This document shows, piece after piece, positions 56,329-64,000 of a stretch of 64,000 bases of DNA. This DNA is from Pectinophora gossypiella (taxonomy: Eukaryota; Arthropoda; Insecta; Lepidoptera; Gelechiidae): NCBI RefSeq assembly GCF_024362695.1, contig NC_065406.1, positions 11,160,001-11,224,000 on the forward strand. Direction: 5' to 3'. The translations under genes and the position numbers were made by a program. The notes beneath the pieces are model-generated. The model made no database searches and was not told where the DNA came from. It saw only the letters and a program-made list of their open reading frames with translations. The stretch's first letter is position 1, and each line of letters starts with the position of its first letter.

Positions 56329-56817
56329 TGTTCAGAATTGTACTATATTTCGCCTGGCAACATCACAAACATAACTTTAAAAAAAAAATAACTTTTTGAA
56401 AATTTAGTTTTGGAACGTCTCTCTCACTCTCTTGCTTTCGTGTCGTTATAGAGGTCAGACGTGTGACCCTCGAATAATTTTGAATCTTTCGAACCATTGT
56501 CGTAATTGCCAAAAATATTCCTAGTGCAACAGTGCCTTTAGATTGGGAAGACAATCCATCGCTCGAGTGTTTTGCCACAGTTATAGGTAACTCGGTAATC
56601 TGAGGTAAGTCGGCGAGCTGAAGGTACTGCAGGAGCCTCCCTGGCTGTTGGTTCTCGAGCCTGCGTATGTCACAGCAGGTCATCTAGGTGAGTCTTTCTC
56701 TTTTAAAGGCATTTTCTCGTCGATTGTCGTATTTTTATAAGTTGCATTTTTCGTATCAATTTTTTACCCAAATTTAGTATATCGCAATTTCCCAATACAG
56801 TCCACTTTTAATATTCA
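56329..56817 (+). repeat. BEL/Pao 3' LTR
   Basis: 489 bp, equal to the 5' LTR in length and apparent sequence, followed by the GGCTT target duplication. Confidence 0.95.
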
Positions 56818-56993
56818 GGCTTATATAACAGTCCAATTCCTGATGTAGCATTTATATTATTTAATGTTTTATTGTATACTTAAGCTGTTAGTGTAACTTT
56901 TTTAAATAAAGAAATAAACTAAATGCAGCTTTCAACAGGCCAATACGTATGACGTGTGCATTTTTCTGTAAGTACTACTAAGTGTAGAGAAAT

Positions 56994-57132
56994 AGTATTT
57001 TATGCAACAGTTGTATAAGAAGGGTCAAAAAATGCGAGTGGCGTGAGTTGCGATGTGAGCCTTGGCGAACATCGCAATAAGAGACGCCACGAGCATTTTT
57101 TGACCTAGTTATACAACGTTGCATACAATACT
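56994..57132. repeat. Hairpin-forming MITE
   Basis: 139 bp with imperfect arms: AGTATTTTATGCAAC pairs with GTTGCATACAATACT, GTTGTATAA with TTATACAAC, and GGTCAAAAAATGC with GCATTTTTTGACC. GTGGCG/CGCCAC lies near the centre. No coding capacity. Confidence 0.75.
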
Positions 57133-57712
57133 TTTTCTACGACGACGTAATTTTAAATGAAACAAAAATTATACAAAGAGAAATTTTATTTATAAAAATG
57201 AAGATGTAAATTTTGAATGGTATTGTGTGATATGGTAATATTGGGTACATTGGTAGGTTTTACTGCAGTGTTGATATGTAGATCGGTATTTTGTCCAATT
57301 TATTTTCCAACGCGCGGGAAAATGGCGGCAAATGTACACTTTTTTTTATAGTATGTCTATGGCACCAAACAAAGTAAAGGTGCCAGTTTCCAGGTCAAAA
57401 AAAAAAAAACAACAACAATGCTTTTTTGGCGACATTATAGTACAGTTACACTTTGTAAACAATGCTTTTATAGGCCATAGAGCGTACACTTTTTCAAAGA
57501 GTTTAATTATGTATGTACTTATATTAGACTTTTTGGTTATTTAAATGCCAGATTAAAGTAGAGGAGTAGAAAAAACATATAATGCGTTCATAAATTAGCA
57601 TAAGCTCACGACTACCTGTATTCCTAATTATGCTAGTAAAGAAGTACATCTACCACAAGATAAACTTACTACCCACGCTCCACCAAGCATTTTGTGAGAC
57701 CAACTTATCATC
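57133..57712. other. Unassigned AT-rich sequence
   Basis: Nothing recognised. A short lysine-rich open frame around an A10 run near 57332-57544 is not supported as a gene. Confidence 0.3.
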
Positions 57713-57838
57713 ATCAATCAATCAAAAATACTTTATTGCACAAGAACATATACGTATATAAAGGACATAAACATACGAATAAAACATAAGCACAATAGGC
57801 GGCCTTATTGCTAAACAGCAATTTCTGCCAGGCATCAT
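57713..57838 (-). repeat. Non-LTR retrotransposon 3' tail
   Basis: AATCAATCAAAAATACTTTA start, GGCGGCCTTATTGCTAAAC in the middle and TTTCTGCCAGGCATC at the end: a minus-oriented tail related to 43344-43460. Confidence 0.65.
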
Positions 57839-57840
57839 CT

Positions 57841-57970
57841 ACAATGGTCGAGCCAACTTTGTTAGATTTTATAAATAACACATTCATAGACCAAGGTATA
57901 GAAAATAAATATGTAAGGATAATTAAACATATATACAGCGCAAAGTTGCAACTAGAGATTAGCGAGGAGT
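57841..57970 (+). pseudogene. Possible reverse-transcriptase fragment
   Basis: The plus-strand frame reads NTFIDQGIENKYVRIIKHIY, resembling the region before the catalytic box in RTE-like LINE reverse transcriptases (an L-D-GI--KYI-LI--IY pattern). It is short, lacks catalytic residues, and is joined to a tail in the opposite orientation, so it is a rearranged remnant. Confidence 0.45.
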
Positions 57971-58562
57971 TACCAATTCAATTTTATTTTATTTATATGT
58001 CAGTGGTTAGTTATATAGTGTTGTCGTGCTTCCGTTACTCGCAATATGGTGATGTCGCACCTATGTTGTAAGATCCAAGTACGGTCCCGGGGATCGAACC
58101 GCTCTCTGTTTAAAAAGCAAGCCGGTGGTGACACAAAGGACCACAGTGACAGATACAGGTAGGTATATCTGGGGGCACGGGAGGGCCCCCGCCAAGACTA
58201 GCAAATTATACTAGTTCATAAAAACGTCAATATAAAATTGGTAAGGTAGAAGTTAAGTAAGTAGTCTTTTCGTTACCAATGAGAGACTTTCCAGGCTACG
58301 TTTCCCAAAAAAATATAAGATCGCGCTGTAAAAATATCTTTCGTTTAACCTTCTAATTTCATGGATAACAGACAATGCATATTTTATCTTTGTTTTCGGG
58401 TATAAATTATGACCCTTTTTATTACGCCCAGGCACAATACATCTTCCACCCATTATTATTCTCACCAAAATAAAGAGAAGCAATATAGGTATCAACATAA
58501 TTCTACACCACATAATCTGATCCAAATAACAAGCAACAATTATTATTATATATGGTTCTGCC

Positions 58563-58886
58563 TCCGTGGTCTAGTGGTTAGAGCGTTAGGCTCACGATCT
58601 GGAGGTCCGGGTTCGATTCCCGATGGGGACATTGTCGAAATCACTTTGTGAGACTGTCCTTTGTTTGGTAAGGACTTTTCAGGCTTAAATCACCTGATTG
58701 TCCGAAAAAGTAAGATGATTCCGTGCTTCGGAGGGCACGTTAAGCCGTTGGTCCCGGCTATTAGCCGTAAAAACACCTCCACCAACCCGCAATGGAGCAG
58801 CGTGGTGGAGTATGCTCCATATCCCCTCCGGTTGATTGAGGGGAGGCCTGTGCCCAGCAGTGGGACGTATATAGGCAGTTTATGTT
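58563..58886 (+). repeat. tRNA-derived SINE, full length with target duplication
   Basis: The tRNA-like head (CCTCCGTGGTCTAGTGGTTA; B box GGTTCGATTCC), body and CCCAGCAGTGGGACGTATAT tail are all present. The 11-bp sequence ATGGTTCTGCC occurs at 58552-58562 and 58887-58897 and is the likely target duplication; exact element borders overlap it by a few bases. It is the reference for 38587-38865 and 61355-61624. Confidence 0.85.
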
Positions 58887-58907
58887 ATGGTTCTGCCATT
58901 ATATATA

Positions 58908-59842
58908 TGTCACCGTAAAATTGTAAATAACGTTAGATTATAATCTATCGATTTGAATCTCGCGAGATTGTGAACTGTCGAATAATTATGAATCGTATCA
59001 TATTGCTTACAATTTAACGTATTATTTTTCGGTAGATTATAATTTATCGAAGTGAAACCGTCAAATTGTGATACGAAACGCATTTGATCACCTCGCGTGC
59101 TATACCATAGAGTTACAAAACTATTAGAGTGAGCATAATGTTAATTTGGGATTCTCTTAAAATGCATAAATGTTTTTGTCATAATTTTAATTATCATAAT
59201 CCTTTTTGCATAACGTTTTTTAGCATAATAGTTTTACTTTCCCATAATAACATCTAGGAATACTGGTTTGTTAGGTATAACTTATTTTTGGGATTAATAA
59301 ATAGATATCCATAATTCTTTTTTAGAATAATAGTGTTTTGTCATAATTTTTACAAGGCATAACAGTAGGTTAGGGTGCGGCGGGGGTGGCCCTTGGGCCA
59401 CCCCTATGCCGCCAGCATGTTTATCTTACACACGAAAAGTATACTGAATGATACGTTTCAGATTTTTTAATTTTGATACATTTTTTCTTACCATGTGATG
59501 TCAGAATTATTGATTACTTACTAAATAATTAATAAATACGTACTTGATTTCACAATCTTGAAGAGCATTTATTTTATTTGACTGACACCTGTGTTTTATT
59601 CCTAACTCTATGGACACAGAACGGTCTACTGTAAGGCCGACCAATCAGGGACAGCCGTCGGACAGTTGACAATTTGACAATTGTAAGATTGTGATTTAAC
59701 AGTTTTACTTCGATAGATTATAATCTGACGAATAATAATACGTTAAATTGTAAGCAGTATATTACGTTTCACAATTTTTCGACAGTTCACAATCTCGCGA
59801 GATAGATTATAATCTAACGTTATTTACAATTTTACGGTGACA
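58908..59842. mobile_element. Second TGT/ACA TIR element with TATA duplication
   Basis: 935 bp. Inverted ends of about 180 bp begin TGTCACCGTAAAATTG and contain repeated AGATTATAATCT palindromes and CTCGCGAGATTGTGAAC. TATA is repeated at 58904-58907 and 59843-59846. The central block (59150-59452) is shared with the element at 6273-13628. No transposase is encoded. Same end type and duplication length as the first element, so probably the same superfamily, but the TIR sequences differ. Confidence 0.85.
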
Positions 59843-59998
59843 TATACACTGTATTTTTAAATAATGTTCACGAATAATGAGAAAATAGGTAATTATCACG
59901 TTACTATTAGGAACGTACCTATCCTAGAAAGTCCTTCTTTACATTGGCGTCTATACCTAAGGTATTATAAGATTTTTTACCACTTATTAAGTTTACAT

Positions 59999-60060
59999 CC
60001 TCCGGTTGATTGAGGGGAGGCCTGTGCCCAGCAGTGGGACGTGTATAGGCTGTTTATGTG
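59999..60060 (+). repeat. SINE/LINE tail fragment
   Basis: Only the tail GGTTGATTGAGGGGAGGCCT...CAGTGGGACGTGTATAGGC is present, as in the SINE at 58563-58886. Confidence 0.7.
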
Positions 60061-60640
60061 TGTTATGTATGTAAGTTTACATATAATTAATATAGCATGG
60101 ATATAACCGTATTATTTTGTATAATTTTGATTTGATTATTTCATATATTTTTGGTCATGCCCTTTTTATGGGTTTGTGGGCACAATGGGAGTAAGGCCGA
60201 CGGTGACGGGGCACGCAACCCCGGTTGGGAGGGGGTAATTAAATCAAGGCTTACCCAGTTTACCCACCCCCCATCTGATAAGTCTGTCGCGGTACCAAAA
60301 CATTACCCTTTTAATTACCGAGGGTAAAAATATATTCTTAACGGCCGGGATTCCCAGTGACTGTTTCCATTGGTCTAAAAGATACCTTTTGTACGTACGT
60401 ACCTATATTTCATAATTTGCAACTGACTGCTTTGGTCGTTTACGTTTAAGATCTGTTTTGGGGGCGATACAACTTTATCAATTTACTTTCTACGTAGACA
60501 TAGAGGGAATATTGTAGCTTCAATGCTCTTTTCGTCGAAAATGGAAAAGGCAAATGGAAAACTGCTTGTAAATCTCTATGTAAGGAGTTGATATGTTTAC
60601 AATTGTTAGAGATTTACAAGGGATTACTCGGTTATTTTTT
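60061..60640. other. Unassigned sequence
   Basis: No gene recognised. A small inverted pair (TTGTAAATCTCT at about 60568 and AGAGATTTACAAG at about 60609) could form a hairpin. Confidence 0.35.
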
Positions 60641-60642
60641 GA

Positions 60643-60920
60643 CGGCCTCTGTGGTCCAGTGGTTGAGCGTTGGGAACGATCCGGAGGTCCCGGGTTCGAA
60701 TCCTGGTGGGGACATATCACAAAAATCACTTTGTGATCCCTAGTTTGGTTAGAACTTTACAGTCTGATCACCTGATTGTCCGAAAGTAAGATGATCCGTG
60801 CTCCGGAAGACACGTTAAGCGTTACTTACTGATGTAAGTGAGTAATCGTTATTTGAGCTATGGCCTTTGGCGGCTCAATAATAACCCTGACACCAGGGTT
60901 GATGAGGTTGGTAATACGGT
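60643..60920 (+). repeat. tRNA-derived SINE
   Basis: GGCCTCTGTGGTCCAGTGG head with B box GGTTCGAATCC, the shared body, and the tail GACACCAGGGTTGATGAGG. A few bases of the anticodon arm are deleted. Confidence 0.8.
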
Positions 60921-61084
60921 TTTTAATTATTTTAATTACGTAATTTGTTAGTGTTTACAAGTCCCTACGTCTAAGGACCCATACAAGAAACCGAAAAAAA
61001 GGTAATCACTTTTCGAGGCAAATAAGAAATATTTTTGTTTATTGTTGACAGCATGATGAATAAGGATAGAGATGGTGTGACCTA

Positions 61085-61825
61085 CGTTAACATAATTAAC
61101 AAGTTAACAACCTCTACGGGACGTAACTGTAGTAGCCTGTGTCTGCAGTAGGTACGCAGAATAATCGAATTAGGTGCCAGCCAAGGAGGTTTGCCGTCAG
61201 AGTGCAACGAAACATCATTATAGCGGGACGGACACTCAACTTCGACCCCACAGGCACCGGGAATCACCCGCAAATTTCGCTGTTTTACTGAATTCATCTC
61301 CCATTTTTGGAGGTAATTCTGATAGTGAAAGTGTCATATAATTGAATTAACATAACATAAACATGAATAGCCTATATACGTCCCACTGCTGGACACAATC
61401 CTCCCCTCGATCAGCCGAAGGAAGGTCTTTGAGCTAGTAGCCCGGCTTAACGTGCTTTTCGAAGCACGGAATCATATTACTTTTCCGGGTAATCAGGTAA
61501 TTCGAGCCTGCAATATCTTAGCCAAATAAAGGACAGTCTCACAAAGTGGTTCTGACAATTTCCCCATCGGTAATCGAACCTCGATCCGGATCGTGAGCGC
61601 TCAAACCACTAGACCACGGAGGTTGTAATTAATTTTGTAGATGCATTACGATGCCGTGTACGTTATAATTAACAATTTACAGAACCTACAGACAGTATGC
61701 AAAATAATCGCATTACAGCAAGAATGTCGTCTGAGTGCAACCAAATATCATTAGCAGGACTTCGACCTCACAGGCGCCAGGAACTACCCGTAAATTCCAC
61801 TATTTTACGGAAGTTAAATACACGG
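61085..61825. repeat. Direct duplication separated by a SINE
   Basis: The block 61085-61295 and the block 61655-61825 share ordered words: AATAATCG, GTC(A/T)GAGTGCAAC, CAT(C)ATTA, ACTTCGACC-CACAGGC and CCCG-AAATT. A minus-oriented SINE (61355-61624) lies between them. Either two copies of a dispersed repeat or a local duplication later hit by the SINE. Confidence 0.6.
61355..61624 (-). repeat. tRNA-derived SINE
   Basis: Minus-oriented. The tail (TATATACGTCCCACTGCTGG) comes first and the head ends at about 61624 (ACCTCCGTGGTCTAGTGGTT on the minus strand). It is somewhat decayed. Confidence 0.75.
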
Positions 61826-62828
61826 TTTTTCTTGATTTAGATAATAGGTACCTATAAGTTGGGAGATAGAGGTTATGTTATGGATGATACAACATTGTCT
61901 GTCATTTTTTTCTGTAACATTTTAATGTTACAAAATGATGTACTTAGTGTGATAGACCCTCGCTATATGTGTTTCAGCGACAATAGATGGCGTAAGTGTA
62001 GCCACATAATTCTCTTACGAATAAACATAGATTCTTGCAAGGCAATTTAAACTAAGCTAAATGAGCTCTACGCCTTTTTACCACTACTTGAAGGTCCAGA
62101 GAACCTACAAACAATAAAAAATATTATAAACCTTTCCTATTTTCTTCAGGTTTACTCTGAATCTTAAGCTATTGACAACATTTGTAACATTTTTTTGTTT
62201 TAATTGAAGAATTACATAAAGAATAACATTCTACATAAATTAAAAAAAAGGAAACAAAAAATAAGAATATAAAATTATGATTATTACCTTCTACAGACTA
62301 AACACAAATATAGCTAAATAGAGCATTATTGGTCATCCAAATGATCTACGAGCGAATATTATCACAGAACGGTCGGTCATTAAAGTTCTTGGTGAAGATG
62401 GCACGATTAGGTAGGTACTATGTACGGAACTAGGAAACTAATAAACCCAATGCACACTGACAGAGCACCGGGAGCGTTCCGAGCTGGAATTTTCATAGTA
62501 AAATGCAACTTCATACAAAAATCTTACCGTGTGCCGTCTTACTCTTATGTCTGTCGTAAGAGTGTGACAGACAGTCCGCGCCTGCTCCTTGCAATAATCT
62601 TTTAGTCTTACCAATGATGTGGCAACGTAACTAACTACACTATAAATAACAATTAAATTTAAAATATATACAAGAAAAACCAATCCTTAACACTGTTAAG
62701 ATATTTTAAAAATTCCGACCCGAGAAACTACGTTTTTCACACACGAACGCCACCATGGCGTTCTAGTGAGATTTGGCCCTTAGTTTTACTAACTACGAGT
62801 AGTCGAGTATATACCTGTAGAAAACACC
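61826..62828. other. Unassigned sequence
   Basis: About 1 kb of AT-rich sequence with no supported gene or repeat. A locally conserved-looking stretch near 62460-62600 (GACAGAGCACCGGGAGCG...) has no recognised identity. Confidence 0.3.
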
Positions 62829-63057
62829 CTGTGTTAGTGACATCGTAACGAAAACTTCGAGGGATGATTCAGGCCATTATTCTAAGTTGATACCAAGTAG
62901 AATTTCGTTGGAACAGAAAATAAAACATTACAATTTTCATGAATTTTCCGACAAGATTTGAAAACGGAACTTCCACTTGATATTAACTCATGTTCTGAAT
63001 CATGGTCTGAATCATCCCCCTTAATATTCGTTACGATGTCACTAACACCCTGTATTT
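62829..63057. repeat. CAGGGTGTTAGTGACATCG MITE, complete copy
   Basis: About 230 bp with inverted ends (CCCTGTGTTAGTGACATCGT and ACGATGTCACTAACACCCTG) and inner inverted GAGGGATGATTCAG/CTGAATCATCCCCC. Partial copies lie at 13768, 17822, 19771 and 45461. Confidence 0.75.
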
Positions 63058-64000
63058 ATCTAACTATATCAATTATACCTAAAGTTCTCAAAATTACGTT
63101 ATTGTGCTTTTTTCGTTTCTATATCTCGGGCCTATGTTATTATTATTACCTTACTATGTAAAAATGAAAACTAGGACAGGTACCTATGCTCAGCTGCGGT
63201 TAAATCGTTAAATCCGCTGAGTTACTACTAATCTAAGCATACAATCTATTCAAAGAAACAAATATCAATAAAATAACGTGTTCTAATGCGTTATACGTAC
63301 ATACTTGAATGTTCGACTTCCAAAAAGCATGTTTGATAGAATCTGCTTCGAAATGGAATGTCAATTCGAAACATTTTAGATGCTCATAATAATATTCTTG
63401 GTAAAATTGTCATTTTATAGCGACTGCATAATTAAGTATGTATACACGTTAGATTATATGCACAAACGTGTCTTATTTGGGAAGAAAAAGCGTTCTTTAT
63501 ATTCAAATAGGGGATGTTGGTATGCTGTGCCAAATATGCCTTGCCTCCGCTCCCACGATGCAAAAATGCTAATGCGATGAAGTGCAAATGAGCAGCCCGT
63601 GTCCCGCCTACCAATGTCCCGGAATGTCCCGGACGCGCCTGTCCCGTCAACTGCCGTCCCATTGTCTCCCATGCTTTATGACGGCTGCCATCACATTGTT
63701 AAGAACATTATGGCGGTGTTCGCGAAGGTCACAAACTACTTAACTAATGTACTCATTCATTTCACATGAAAAGGACAAATTCCACAAACCTATATTTAGA
63801 TATCGACTGCAATGAGAAATAAGCATTGTTTAAGCTCATTTCGCATGTTGAGTTCGATTTAGTTTTGCATTACAATGCGATTTTGTATCCTGTCATTTTC
63901 TGCATTTATTACAAGTTTGGAAACGTACTGTGGAACAGCCACTGTCTTTACGAGGTGCTTATGGTGACAAGGGATCAGCCTATCGCCCATAATAATTATC
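63058..64000. other. Unassigned sequence, with a GTCCC-rich stretch and a truncated repeat at the edge
   Basis: 63599-63665 contains six GTCCC words within about 70 bp in an otherwise AT-rich region, with overlapping minus-strand open frames but no recognised domain. The last ~45 bp (from TATGGTGACAAGGGATCAGC) match 27714-27755, so another copy of that repeat starts at the window edge. Confidence 0.4.

Larger units (their letters stand above)
50235..56817 (+). mobile_element. Complete BEL/Pao LTR retrotransposon
   Basis: 6583 bp. The two 489-bp LTRs (50235-50723 and 56329-56817) start TGTTCA and end ATTCA and read as identical. The 5-bp target GGCTT is repeated at 50230-50234 and 56818-56822. 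One long gag-pol frame fills the interior. A purine-rich GGTGGGCGGAA sits directly before the 3' LTR. Domain order (gag, zinc knuckles, protease, RT, RNase H, integrase) and domain types are those of BEL/Pao. No env-like frame follows. This is a structurally complete, very recent insertion. Confidence 0.97.

Noticed and set aside
58560..58632. Candidate tRNA gene (plus strand)
   Set aside because: It is the head of a complete SINE with an 11-bp target duplication.

Overview
The window looks like AT-rich nuclear DNA from a lepidopteran insect (moth or butterfly). Supporting signs are two tandem insect-type carboxylesterase genes with short introns, several tRNA-headed SINE families, repeated non-LTR tails ending in an ATACTTTATTGCACA-type sequence (minus orientation), a Helitron with a lepidopteran-looking tail, and very dense transposon nesting. 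Species assignment is inference; no species-specific marker is visible.

Layout. 1-6.1 kb is gene-poor and full of SINE and MITE copies. 6.27-13.63 kb is a nest: a small TIR transposon with TGT/ACA-type ends and a TATA target duplication has itself been hit by a minus-strand Ty3/Gypsy element (7149-13322). That element has 324-bp LTRs that read as identical, broken gag-pol, and a striking array of hairpin-bearing ~150-bp repeats. 13.7-19.0 kb is mostly unrecognised sequence with SINE and MITE pieces. 19.1-26.7 kb holds the only convincing host genes: two tandem, plus-strand, three-exon carboxylesterases, both with signal peptides, intact catalytic triads and HxEL C-termini that resemble ER-retrieval signals. 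29.4-38.9 kb holds a full SINE, a 2-kb fold-back element with ~825-bp arms and a 9-bp target duplication, a small MITE, a 3.9-kb TIR element carrying a decayed non-LTR retrotransposon, a Helitron and another SINE. 41.16-42.45 kb is a complete mariner with an open 351-residue transposase. 43.2-50 kb is microsatellites, SINEs and MITEs. 50.23-56.82 kb is a complete BEL/Pao LTR retrotransposon with an uninterrupted 1701-codon gag-pol, identical-looking LTRs and a GGCTT target duplication. 56.8-64 kb again holds MITEs, SINEs and LINE debris, including a second TGT/ACA element with a TATA duplication.

The genes do not form a pathway apart from the esterase pair, which is a tandem duplication probably serving a secreted or ER-lumenal ester hydrolase role (detoxification, odorant, hormone or lipid ester turnover cannot be told apart from sequence alone). 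Much of the identifiable remainder is mobile DNA of at least eight classes. The recent, apparently intact BEL/Pao and mariner copies suggest current or very recent transposition. The least conventional structures are the multi-hairpin repeat array in the Gypsy element, the pair of Ginger-like TIR elements, and the 3.9-kb TIR element with iterated subterminal motifs.
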